Of a stretch of DNA of 64,000 nucleotides, positions 39,001-48,120 are shown piece after piece. Location of the stretch: the NCBI GenBank assembly GCA_946803715.1, contig CAMPET010000266.1:27235-91234 (forward strand), read 5' to 3'. Each line of letters begins with the position of its first letter. Within the stretch, counting starts at the first letter, position 1. Below the pieces are notes generated by a model. The model was given only the letters and a program-made list of their open reading frames with translations, was not told the DNA's origin and did no database searches. Source of the stretch: Beroe ovata. Taxonomy: Eukaryota; Ctenophora; Nuda; Beroida; Beroidae. The position numbers and the translations under genes were made by a program.

Positions 39001-40574
39001 CCATAGGCAACATGTTGGTCTGGTAACACTTATAGATAGAACAGACATGCAAGCCCTTCTTGATTTCAAGGGCTATAACCGTCAATTCATCCTTGTAAAA
39101 ATGCTGGTGTAACAACTGTAACATACACGTCGTTGTTGCACCGTAGGGAGGGATCCTCCTGCAAAACTGCTGCCGGATGAAGCGAACTTGAGCATGGCCA
39201 TACCCCTGCTCATTCTCCGAGCTCTAGGATTGCTCGAAACCAATTCGGATACCTCCATCTTCACTTTGCTGGGGGTGAAATATGAAATTAGGGAGTGAAA
39301 TGTGCAGGCGAGAGTGAAAACGGAACTTTAAATAGGAAGAAAAATGAAACGAATGTTTGAACTTTGAATGAAGTCGAAGAATTGAAGGGTATTGGAGCTT
39401 TTTACCCCATTCATGATACCGGACAGCTTACCTCACAGCAGCATTGCACATTTTGATTCTCTTCTGCACATTGGTTTTATAGGTTGAAACATCGTCAAAT
39501 AGAGCAGTGATTTCCTGATGAGAAGACTCACAAGTATAATACAGGGTGTGTCAAAATAAACGATAAATAAAGGAGGGATTCAGCATAAACTTATGGGAAT
39601 TTTGTGAGTGAGTGTGTTGGTTTATGGAGTGTTCTGTGAATTTGGCATTTTGTGGATCGATCACAGAAAATTTAACCGTGGAGTGAGTGTGACTCCACAG
39701 TAAGTCATTATACCTTCTGAGCGACGCTCTCATCATATCTCTCACCCTCGTCTGAACTCTCCTCCTCATTCCTTGCGTGGTGAATAGTTTCTGAATGATG
39801 AATCAACGTGAGCAGAGTGTGGAAAGAGGGGGGATTTCAATGATCGCAGAGTCGGCGAGCACTAGGACTGTTTAAGCATGCCGGAGCAGTGCAAAATGCC
39901 CTTTCTTTTCTGTCCAGTATGACACAACACTCACCTAGTCTAAAGATCAGGTCTTCGATAAGATCTTCCAGTCCGCTGAGCAACCTTGACTCCTCCTCAT
40001 TTGACTCAGCGAGGTTGTTGGATAGCCCAGCACAAACACAAATGCCATCAACTGCCTAGGAGAGAGGGGATGGTGATGAATTATGTGATGGATTCGGTAT
40101 ATGTTGAGATATAACATATAATGAGTGTTTCAGAATGCATACTTTCTTGGCAGCTGGTTCCTCGTCCTGATCTGTTAAAGTCTCATTCAGTAACTTCATA
40201 CGTTCGTTGAAAATCTCATACTCCTGGGCAATTTGTGCCCTCTCTCTGCCCTCCTGAGCTGCTTGTATGTCGTTAAACGGTGCCCTATGAGCAATCATGT
40301 TAGCTTACTAAAACATTGACATGTATGATTTAGGTACAATTCTTACACAGAACGTGGGTAAATGTATGTCATGAGGGACCGAATACATGGCACATACGAT
40401 CACAATTCGACCACAGAGATTCTATTCCTCACCATGACTCAAGATGACCATCAAAATCATCATATACCTATCGAAGTATTGGTGTAAAGTAGGATCCTCA
40501 TCATCGTCTATGTTGACCAGAGTTGGTTTAAACTTCTTTCTCCTGTTCTTCACTCTGTTGGTCCTAGCGACCAT
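27005..40574 (-). CDS. Long coiled-coil protein, interrupted by repeats and a retroelement
   Basis: I do not recognise the family. The ATG at 40574 begins MVARTNRVKNRRKKFKPTLV. Early exons at about 40471-40574, 40142-40285, 39957-40056, 39716-39800, 39436-39518 and 39134-39266 join in phase. Further exons are about 32729-32980, 31850-32250, 31531-31728, 31290-31380, 30870-31055, 30500-30660, 30230-30360, 29900-30030, 29490-29838, 29040-29250, 28757-28890, 27069-27246 and a last one holding only Glu and stop (27005-27010). The product is dominated by heptad-type helices (QIRQLDNTIVMLNAEVKLLK, YIASMREQSEKSMEKVREFI) with acidic Ser/Pro linkers and a basic KKRRKTRKGS patch. Joining the halves across 33000-39130 is inference; they could be two genes. 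Gaps at 29260-29422 and several Ns may hide exons. No signal peptide or membrane segment is seen. A cytoskeletal or ciliary role is conceivable but unsupported. Confidence 0.6.
27290..27324. mobile_element. Fragment of the tagaccctgtcgag MITE family
   Basis: Matches the end of the element family at about 42097 and 62510 (gatgatagaccctgtcgaga), lying just upstream of the penultimate coding exon of the coiled-coil gene. Confidence 0.75.
27405..28190. mobile_element. Dispersed 108-bp tandem-array element, copy B
   Basis: At least four units with a 108-bp step (27593, 27701, 27809) are followed by the same roughly 290-base tail as copy A, beginning gtactgattcgattatgct. It lies in an intron near the 3' end of the coiled-coil gene. 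Confidence 0.85.
28191..28740. other. Intronic sequence, nothing recognised
   Basis: Within the coiled-coil gene, between the array element and the exon whose donor is at about 28757. No exon could be placed in phase here. Confidence 0.5.
29260..29422. other. Assembly gap of 163 Ns
   Basis: Unknown bases flanked on the right by a TG microsatellite (29423-29470). The gap lies in an intron of the coiled-coil gene; the repeat probably caused the break. Confidence 0.98.
32330..32690. repeat. GTGGTGTCAG-type short repeat array, first copy
   Basis: Irregular repeats with the core gtggtgtcag and spacings of about 14-30 bases, in an intron of the coiled-coil gene. Related copies occur at 33330-33700 and 33740-34090. 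Confidence 0.85.
33004..34130. repeat. Duplicated segments bounded by single Ns
   Basis: Between the Ns at 33003 and 33703, bases 33004-33290 repeat 32010-32295, an exon of the coiled-coil gene encoding QIRQLDNTIVMLNAEVK plus intron, and the array follows. Between the Ns at 33703 and 34131, bases repeat 32300-32725 almost exactly. Identity and edges at Ns suggest unmerged alleles or contig ends rather than a genomic duplication. Confidence 0.8.
34132..38873 (+). mobile_element. LTR-type retroelement with Gag only, LTRs not assembled
   Basis: The segment between the Ns at 34131 and 38874 contains a leader with ttggtgctgcgaccaggat at about 34198, resembling the start region seen after the 5' LTR in Ty3/BEL-type elements, then a gag frame. 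After gag, 35589-38873 has no reading frame above 128 codons. I find no protease, reverse transcriptase (no YxDD) or integrase. A 36-bp direct repeat lies at about 36333-36405. A short Lys/Glu-rich frame is open at about 38139-38299. The two LTRs would be expected exactly where the Ns are, which fits collapse of terminal repeats. It sits antisense in an intron of the coiled-coil gene. Confidence 0.7.
34353..35588 (+). CDS. gag: Retrotransposon Gag polyprotein with zinc knuckle
   Basis: Gag packages element RNA into particles. The frame is open from 34263, but the ATG at 34353 (MEKTLEALGALTGEQRDE) is the more likely start, giving 411 residues. An N-terminal Glu/Ala-rich helix is followed by a capsid-like block with IPIKLFIERFESFKNVM, WNEFKERVILTL and LNESLSDFGDRLRQ, which resembles retrotransposon Gag. 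Near two-thirds of the length CYKCLQPGHYSYQC is a complete CCHC knuckle. A second candidate, RQYCSKLNHSALRC, has Arg where the first Cys should be, so it is degenerate. The frame ends with a stop and no in-frame pol follows. The intact frame suggests recent activity or retained function. Confidence 0.85.
   Translation: MEKTLEALGALTGEQRDEIRAAHQAQVEAEITTAIAQARETVIAGAAGSSEQEVSDHSKIPIKLFIERFESFKNVMSLQGRQAINAFMICLDTINRCKLIDSGVSNCQDWNEFKERVILTLHLQQPQAAVNARLELKKALQRLNESLSDFGDRLRQSEHLGQVEGVIRDSALKALSAVENRDDSATHMLNMIDDVEIDSNDMTAETNRRVASYGASDTMKSNEKYNVTNVKPTTSRVNNVELDTAPRRTVICYKCLQPGHYSYQCYNSHSSIINADYNQNQPSHRGNSGPGGYYNNRRKPLVIRQYCSKLNHSALRCKSRLRDMELQKANVLPRQPMLSQSCAPNTSAQPDHSQAQTHNLSIDRQARREPHNVPANAHQGVGFDQASPESGRLDKKVDSEQESEVNTESKN
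38880..39130. other. Intron right of the retroelement
   Basis: Sequence following the N at 38874. Nothing coding recognised before the donor of the exon at about 39134. Confidence 0.5.
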
Positions 40575-41493
40575 TTTCCTCCCACTGTATAATGTATGTT
40601 CACTCCTCTCTCATGGGCCTACACAGAAAGCAAAGTTGGCAATGTGATAAGGCTATCAACTTCTGTGACAGAGTGGTCTGTACGGAAGCCCACGGTTTTG
40701 ATTCCTTGTTTAACATGCCGTACAGCAAGGATCTCCACCGTGTTCGCCAGGCTAGGCACATAACCACTCTGTCTTGACCAAAGTCGAATTAAGTTAAGAA
40801 TCAACCAGTATAAGAGCATAGACAACGGTCTTATACGCTCTGTCATCTGTACACCCGGATGGATGATCGCATCAACTGCAACAGACGAGGTATCGACAAA
40901 AATCATCCAAAATGTTAAAAATGGAGGACGGCAGTTATGTATAACACCGAACATATCGAAACATGATAGGTAACTTTAATGCAGCTGTAGGTGCCTACCT
41001 ACCTTTTTGGGAGAAGTAATTTAATAATGGACTATGGAAATAGTGTGCAAGTTGTGGGGCATTGAATATCACAAAACAACCATGCAACGTGCGAGTCGAA
41101 CAACAAAACTTTACAACAGTCAACAGTACCGTACGTAAGTATAACTATTTCCAGTTGACAGAAATCGAGGTATGAGAAAAATTCGGGTGTTCCCTGTTGA
41201 AAATTTGCATCAAATCAGATAACCATAGCATTTTGAAAAGAAAAGAACACGGGCCAAAGAAAATCTCTCATAACATAAGTGAACGGAACATTGAACAAAT
41301 AACGACAACATATTAAGTAAATAAGCAACGATCAAGATAAAAAGTAAAGCCTGTAGGTCTAGGTACTGGAAACTGTACCGGAATGAAATCAAAAATAGTA
41401 AGGGAGTATGATAATGAATGACAATTTTCGATGACTATTAGCTGCGCGCTACAGAGAGTTGTCAAATGCTGTATAGCGCTCGATTTTGTTGGA

Positions 41494-41766
41494 GGGTTTT
41501 CCCTACCGTCGCGTCGGCGCCGCGCAATTGTAATTTTGCGCCGCGGCCGCCCGACGATAAAATCCCGCCAGCAAGCATAGGTAGAAATCTTTAAGGATCT
41601 CTTCCTACCCTTGCTGGCGGGATTTTACCCCTGGCAAGGGCAGAATGACTTGTCAGATTTTATCTGACCTCAGTTTCTCGCGCGCGCCGCGCGCGAGAAA
41701 CAGGTCAGGTAACATCTGACAAACAAAGAATGACAATTGCGCGGCGCCAACGGTAGGGAAAACCCT
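41494..41766. mobile_element. MITE with gggttttccctaccgt termini, hosting another MITE
   Basis: Outer inverted arms gggttttccctaccg and its complement enclose a second inverted layer (ggcgccgcgcaattg) and a cctacccttgctggcgggat hairpin. A smaller ttgtcag element is inserted at 41650-41722. This is a nested insertion visible by eye. Confidence 0.8.
41650..41722. mobile_element. ttgtcag-type MITE, nested copy
   Basis: Same termini as 17864-17940. The octamer agaatgac precedes it and recurs four bases after its right end, so the duplication is imperfectly placed. Confidence 0.8.
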
Positions 41767-41839
41767 TAATTTTTTAAATCGCATTTCAATTTTTCTAAGT
41801 TTTTAAAAGAAATCAAGCACTTAAATGTCTGAGTAAGCT

Positions 41840-41936
41840 TTGTAGGATTTCACCCTACCCTTGCTGGCGGGATTTTATCCCTGGCAAGGGGCGGATTGAA
41901 AATCGCGCGCACCAACGGTAGGGTAAAATCCTACAA
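41840..41936. mobile_element. 97-bp MITE with perfect 9-bp target-site duplication
   Basis: Ends ttgtaggatttcaccctacc and its complement ggtagggtaaaatcctacaa. The nonamer gagtaagct is exact on both sides (41831-41839 and 41937-41945). The interior shares the ccttgctggcgggatttta block with the element at 41494-41766. Confidence 0.88.
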
Positions 41937-42065
41937 GAGTAAGCTAAAAGATGATCATTAACCGTGACATCAATTTCACTTTCCCATCAATGATCAATAT
42001 TCAATTTAATTTCAAAATCAGATGTGTATCTTTTTCGATCTTTGTTTGGAATCTTAACAAAAGTT

Positions 42066-42310
42066 TGTCAGATTTTATCTGACCTCAGTTTTTTGTCGAT
42101 CGATGATAGACCCTGTCGAGAATTTCGTTTTGCGCGCGCGCGCGGCGCAAACTTATTCTCAGACAGAGAATAAGTTTGCTTGCATCAGCGGTCTAGCATC
42201 GCCAGACAACTCAGTTTCTCGCGCGCGGCGCGCGCGCCTTCATCGTAGGCCGAAACAGTTTCGGCCTTCGATGAAGGCGCGCGAGAAACAGGTCAGGTAA
42301 CATCTGACAA
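42066..42310. mobile_element. ttgtcag-type MITE containing other inverted repeats
   Basis: Termini match 17864-17940. The flanks acaaaaagt and acaaaagt differ only in A-run length. Inside are a tagaccctgtcgag family member (about 42097-42200) with a cgcg tract and agaataagtttgc arms, and a second cgcgc/cttcatcg hairpin at 42215-42290. Confidence 0.8.
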
Positions 42311-42408
42311 ACAAAAGTTACGTTTAATTTAAGTACGTTTAATAAAGGGTTTAAAAACTAAAAGACTCTCAGGGTTCATGAAAGTTATATTATGACTATT
42401 ATGAGGGT

Positions 42409-45229
42409 TTAAAAAAGTAACACATTTTCAAATGATAGTTCGGTATCGTCTAGATACCCTGAATTTGATACGTATTTTGCCTTCTTCGTCACAAGCTTCA
42501 TTTCGACCATGCTGTAGCAGGTGTCGAGAACTGCTTTCTCCATTCTTCTGCCTCTGATACCCAATATCTCGTGCATCTGCGAGTAATTTCATGATCAAGA
42601 AATTTCACGATTTTAAAGTTCAATTTCACAACCGTACCAACGTGTCTATGGGTAGCAAAGCGCTCACATGTGATGTATCATAAGTTGTACTTCTTCCCAC
42701 ACTATTCTTGATCAGTTTAGCGGACTTGCTGAGTTTTGCTGCTAGTGAGAGTGCCCAGTCTGGCATGTCCTTCACATGAACCCGGTATCCCTGGTCCTTG
42801 AACTCGTCCTGTATCAGCCGAGCCATGTCCTTCAGCCACATACACTGACCACTGTGAATTCGGAATAAACTATGAATGTGGATTTCTGTGTTGCGCTACT
42901 TGCATTGGTCTTATCTCAACTCCAGAGATATTGAGTGAATTTTCTCGGATTGTTGAAAAATACCCCCTTGGTAAACTTACTGGACGATGATGCGTTTATC
43001 AGGCGCGGTTGACGCCATCATGGCGGCTATGTGGGCGTCCGCCACGTCCCTAACTTCCACAGCTGGTATGAGTATCTTGGGGAGAACTGGGTATCCTCCG
43101 CCTAGGATTCTCTTCAGCAACTGATTAAAGGAAGCATTGTGAGAGTGAGTTAGATCGATAATATATCTATCGGTAAGACTAGATTGCTGCCATGAAAATT
43201 GATAATAGTGTCACTGTCAACGTAATTTGTGTTGATGATGATCTGCCTGATGATCATGGCAACGGAAGTGAGTGGTATTATGTGCCGTATACCAATGATA
43301 TGGGATCAGGTATGTACCATGATGGCTGCACAATCTCCAACAAGGACGGGTCCAATGCACATAGTGGGGTTAATCACGACCAGTTCAAACCCACCTGGAG
43401 GAAAATGTGAATGTCACATACATCAGTGTCACCTCAGCAGAAACTCAACCGCATCTTATTCCATGTTCGGTACATGTGATCTACGATGGAAAACACTCAC
43501 CAGTTTTGGACATTTGCCAAGCTGTTTTCTCAGCTATGATCTTGCTGGCACAGTATTGGTCCGAACTCTCGCCCCAGTCAGATTCTGTGATGTGTCTGTC
43601 TGCACCAGTCATTTCAACTCCACCTGCAAGGCGAAAACAGTCATGCTTATTGCTTATCACTGTTGTTTGACTTCGAGTCAAGTGTGAATAAAGTCAAGTC
43701 CTAATCTGTGATGAACTTAATTCTATTTCTATGGATACGAGATCGGGTCCGGCTTGCTAGTAGTACTACTACTACTAGCAGTAGGCAATGGTGCGATTTT
43801 AGTGAGATGTCGGGGTGCGGCCGTGAGCAGTGAGTAGGAGTAAACACCTAAATTGTGTACAGTTAAACTATAACTACTGTCACTAGCCTGTCACACTCAT
43901 CAATATCATATTGCACCTGTCATAGCTGTGATACTGCTGGTTAGCACGACCCTCTTCACCGTTTCTGCAGCGGAACACACGCTCAGAACTCTTCTCATCG
44001 CTTCCTCTGATGCCCTTGTTAACTTCCCTCCCGTGTTGTCGGACAAGGAGGCAACGTGGATCACATAGCTACAATCTTTCACTGCCCTACGAGTGGGTGT
44101 GAATTGCGGGAATGGGGGAATAGGGAGTGGGAAAAGGTAGCGGGAAAGGGATTGTGGACGGGAAGGAAACTGATGCGGAAGAGTTGGGGGAATGAGAGAG
44201 GGTGGAACTAACTATTCGTGACGTCACCCATGACGTCCGATAGCATTTGAAGGTAGAGGACTGAGGGAATAATGGATGAGCAGCGTGAAATTGGACAAAA
44301 AACCTGTCCCAATTAGCGTCGTTCAGTAAGTCGCACTCAAACAGTCTGAGGTTACCCAAAGCGTTGTGGAACTTTGTCACTCTTCTGATTCTCCGCCTGT
44401 CATTCCTGTCACGTACAGTACCGTGAACGATGTATCTGTCTGAGGGGGGAGATCACGTTACCACCGGTATCTTACCACCAGAATGAGATTCACTCTGTAC
44501 ATTTGATCAATAGGGTGTACACTGTACACTGTACAATGTGCATGACAATGCTTACATGGACACACAACTGTCCTCTTATCATAAAATTCGTCGAAAGTTT
44601 GGAAAATTTCCGACGATCTCTACAAAAATAACGATTTGAAATTGAATTGAGCATTGTTTAACCTGATTTTAGCAGTTTTCTGGTGATATGTGACGCAACG
44701 AAACCCGTTACACCAGTAACCATAACTCTCGTTTTACCTGTTGAAACATCGCTCTTAGTGATCTCACAAATCCTAAAACGGATTAACCATTTCAACCAGT
44801 AATTTTTAAATTTCATATAATAAGACTTCAGTATGACTATGATCTGACTATGAGTATGAGTATGAGCCTCAGACAGTTGCAATCATATAAATCGAAAAAT
44901 CGGTGGGGCTATCTAAATTATGTGGATCTCAATTTCAAGTGGAACCCACTCCGCAGACAACTGATATCCACGTGCTACATACCACCGATCTCACAGCTCA
45001 GCTCAGAGCATCCTTCTGACGTGACACTACTGACACTAGCTGACGTGACACTACCGACACTAGCTGACATGACACTACCGACACCAGCTGCAGCTAGTGA
45101 AGTGTCATATTCTGTTATGTCAGGCGAATCTCTGGACGAGATGAGCAGATCAGTTTCAGAATCCTCAGACGGAGTTTCTTCGTCTTTTCCTATCCAGCTA
45201 TGGAGTTCATCCATGATCACACGACATTT
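42409..45229 (-). CDS. Extended SDR reductase (dihydroflavonol reductase-like)
   Basis: Extended short-chain dehydrogenases reduce carbonyl groups with NAD(P)H. Exons are about 44988-45229, 44660-44740, 44280-44450, 43935-44088, 43480-43625, 43297-43412, 42985-43128, 42623-42853 and 42409-42580. The nucleotide-binding motif is VTGVTGFVASH (TGxxGxxA type), the catalytic pair is YCASK (YxxxK), and conserved blocks VIHVAS, VVLTSS, VVINPTMCIGPVL and EVRDVADAH follow in family order. The first listed exon joins the Rossmann exon in phase (CEIG then GKTRVMVTG) and adds about 80 acidic, Ser-rich residues encoded partly by a short tandem repeat (SVTSASV). That exon and any exons upstream are less certain; without it the protein would start near 44740. 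The substrate cannot be predicted. Confidence 0.85.
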
Positions 45230-45524
45230 CTAGGTCAGTTATATTGATCCTGGGAGTATTGCAGATTCAAAATTGTGTGCAACTGATCAGTCTCACTCTA
45301 AGAAATTTTTCGTGGATTCTTAAGTTAGGAAACCTGTACAAGCCTGAAGCCACAAGGGCAGTGAAGTACTTAGGTTACAGTAGTTACAGCAATACGTACA
45401 AATGTTACTCTTCTAACGAAGCCGAGCAGCTACAAAACAACAACAGTTGAATATTTAATACTGAAGAGAGTGGGAGTACTTGTCAACACTGTAGCAACCT
45501 TGACACCACGCGATACGACAGTCA

Positions 45525-45585
45525 CTGGTTACACACACACACACAGACACACACACAGACACAGACACACACACAGACACAGACA
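45525..45585. repeat. CA/CAGA microsatellite
   Basis: Imperfect CA run; the similar tract at 45973-46024 follows a single N at 45972. Confidence 0.85.
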
Positions 45586-45691
45586 TGGTGGAGCATATCA
45601 CAGGATAACACAGGTCGGAGGGAAGATCATTAGGGATCCCAGTGTTTGTACACAAGTGACAGGGAGATAACATCCCTGTCTTGGGAGAAGG

Positions 45692-45861
45692 GTGATGGTA
45701 CGCACAGTTACAGTCATAGCAACAGTCATAGCAACCGACATAGCAACAGTCATAGCAACCGCTATAGCAGCCGACATAGCAACGGACACGGAACTCGATA
45801 TGGGCGACTGCAAGGAGAGAATTCACGAATCTGGAACTGTATTCGAGAACCAATTGATATC
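45692..45861 (+). CDS. Doubtful exon with 12-bp repeat
   Basis: A frame of 12-bp repeats (agtcatagcaac) passes into DMGDCKERIHESGTVFENQL and ends at a strong donor (GTAAGTTG) near 45861. The opposite strand is also open through part of this stretch (LGTDYEMSELCRHGYSDVRT at 45860-45960). I cannot choose between strands, and the SDR gene's upstream exons could lie here. Confidence 0.2.
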
Positions 45862-46024
45862 GGTAAGTTGCAGTAGCACTTCACCAATTCCATGGTGATA
45901 GTTCTGACATCACTGTAACCATGACGACACAATTCACTCATTTCATAGTCTGTACCGAGTAACAGAAACCGNCACACACACACACACACACGCACGCACA
46001 CATACACAGTCACAAACACACACA

Positions 46025-47141
46025 AACTACAAAGTCGTGCAGCTGTGTTTATTTCTAGACATTCATTTGTGGGTGGGGCAGATCGTAATGTACATTAATT
46101 TCAAATTATGAGTCAAGTAATTATTATATTCTCGGTGTCAGGTTCACTGTTATGTGATGCCAAGACTCAAACCTTTACCTATGTTGCTTTCGTACCCTAA
46201 ACTACCGTCAAAGACGCATATTTAAAAATTCAGCTAGGAAATTGAAAATCATATGTTGCCAATGAAAAATCGAGTAACTGATCTGTTTACAACACCTTAT
46301 AAAGCATACAAAATCCATCTTCGTTCGTTTAAATTATTAGCTTAATAGTTACTTTTATTTTGATTTTGCAAAGTCGTAACTCTTGCAATAAAAATCTAAT
46401 AAATAAGGGGTGTCAACCACCTAAAATGGTAATCCGAAAACGTATGGGATCGTTCAACCCCAAACAAGTGGATAATAAACATTGAACGATCCTTAACGTA
46501 CCCATTCCGCCAATTACTTATGGTATGAGCGATGGTTAGAACCCCATAAATTCCAAACAAACTTTCACATGGTTGCTATATATATATCACCTTGGCCCAG
46601 AAGCTATCATGGATCAGAATGATCTAATTGAGCTTCTGCCAAGGTATCCAACCTCAAAGTCAAACTTCAATCTAAACCAAACGTCATAAAAGTTTTATTC
46701 TGAATTTCTCTGGCTTACAAAGATACTGACGAAATACTGATCAAAGTGTTCATGTAAATCCTGGGATCAAAGTGTAGGAAAACCCCGGGCTGAACGCTAG
46801 GATTATTATGGTTACATGAGAAACAAGACATTGAGACGTGCAGCAGGAGGTCAATATGAATAAAGATTTATGTAGGTGTTTGAGTTCATCTTTATGCTTT
46901 AATGAAATTTTCCAATTCCATTGTTGAATCGGGAATAAGGCTTGCAAATGTGGAGTCTATCAGTATCTAAGCATCTAAGCGAATATCAATATGGATTAGG
47001 TTACCCCACACTCAACTCTCTAGTACACACCCATCACAAATATTCAGTATCCTCTGTTCATGTGACCCATGCTGGACTTTCTCAGCTGATATCTGTACAT
47101 CGTTTGGACTACCTATGGTTGGCAGAGGGTCACTGCGTAGA
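46025..47141. other. Intergenic, nothing recognised
   Basis: AT-rich sequence without a supportable exon, repeat or RNA gene. A short imperfect inverted repeat (ttggcccagaagct and agcttctgccaagg) occurs at about 46592-46646. Confidence 0.5.
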
Positions 47142-48080
47142 CTACCTATTGCAGGTGGGAGTGGGATCTGATTCGATAGTCTGGCACGTGTAGTGATTTG
47201 GAGCATTTCTGCGGCATTCTGTACCATCGACACAGAAGCCCTGGCATAACAAGTTGGACTCTGGATCGCTCCTCGGGAAGCACGTCTCGCCCAAACCTGA
47301 TCACGAATTCTGTGTTAGTAACCCTCCGGTATATACTAATATAGTCAATGGCCATAGCAACTGCTCAAGTACGACCTCAGCAGACTGCAGTGGTAACCCA
47401 GACACTGCTGATTATTACCGTGATACTCACGTTTCTTAGGCTTGCACTTCCCTGACGAGCAGCAGTAGCTTGACTCACACTGCAAATGACTGGTACACAC
47501 CTGTACGAATTCTAAGTAGTTCTATTCTCATATTATATACACATACAATGTATATCAGTCATCACACCTGAAAAATGGAGAAAACTCACATTTGGCTGTT
47601 GTCTCTGACACGTGAAAGTTGGTTCGTTGGGGACAATGTAACTCTGGAGACAGACTAGACCCGGTTGGCATTGACAAAAGTTACAGTTGTTCCTGTCCCT
47701 GCGACACTGCTGCCCCTCGCCGAGAACTTGTACTGAATTCGGCGATAGAGGATTTCGGAGACAAACGCCCTTGTCCCCGTAACCCTGAATCTTACAGCAG
47801 TGGTTCTTCCTCGGACATTCTCCGCCTGAAATGAGCATTTTGAGATAAGAGCACTGATAAACATGGCATTTAGGAATGTTATTGTGAAAAGTGATCATAA
47901 CTACTATATAACTGCAAGATATCATGGATTACAACCGACCTTCTAAAAGACAATTCTTTTTTACGAAGCGCATACACTCATTCAGAACACATTTCCTTTC
48001 GGGCCCACAGTCATCGTCTGCGGCACAGTACAATCTGAGGATGGTCTTCCGGTTAACAGTTGTTGTCAGCCAACTGTTAC
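47142..48080 (-). CDS. Dickkopf/colipase-like cysteine-rich secreted protein, 5' end not found
   Basis: Four exons read in phase: 47940-48080, 47590-47825, 47431-47500 and 47142-47296, ending in TAG. Cysteine spacing resembles the paired colipase-fold domains of dickkopf and prokineticin proteins: YCAADDDCGPERKCVLNEC and HCCKIQGYGDKGVC, then GEGQQCRRDRNNCNFCQCQ and CQPGLVC. A second, shorter set follows, CESSYCCSSGKCKPKKRLGE and GFCVDGTECRRN, so the arrangement looks duplicated. Dickkopf proteins act outside the cell as Wnt-receptor antagonists; whether this one does is unknown. No start codon or signal peptide exon could be identified upstream of 48080. Other disulfide-rich families with a similar spacing are possible. 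Confidence 0.7.
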
Positions 48081-48120
48081 CTGTAGTTCGACAGTCAACA
48101 CACAATTCCAACGTACTTTA

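Larger units (their letters stand above)
40600..42400. other. Intergenic region rich in nested MITEs
   Basis: Lies between the 5' end of the coiled-coil gene and the 3' end of the SDR gene, both on the - strand. The right half (41494-42310) consists largely of inverted-repeat elements listed separately. The left half shows no exon I can support. Confidence 0.6.

Noticed and set aside
41494-42310. tRNA or other structured RNA gene in the GC-rich hairpins
   Set aside because: Hairpins belong to inverted-repeat transposons with target-site duplications; no tRNA A and B boxes were seen.
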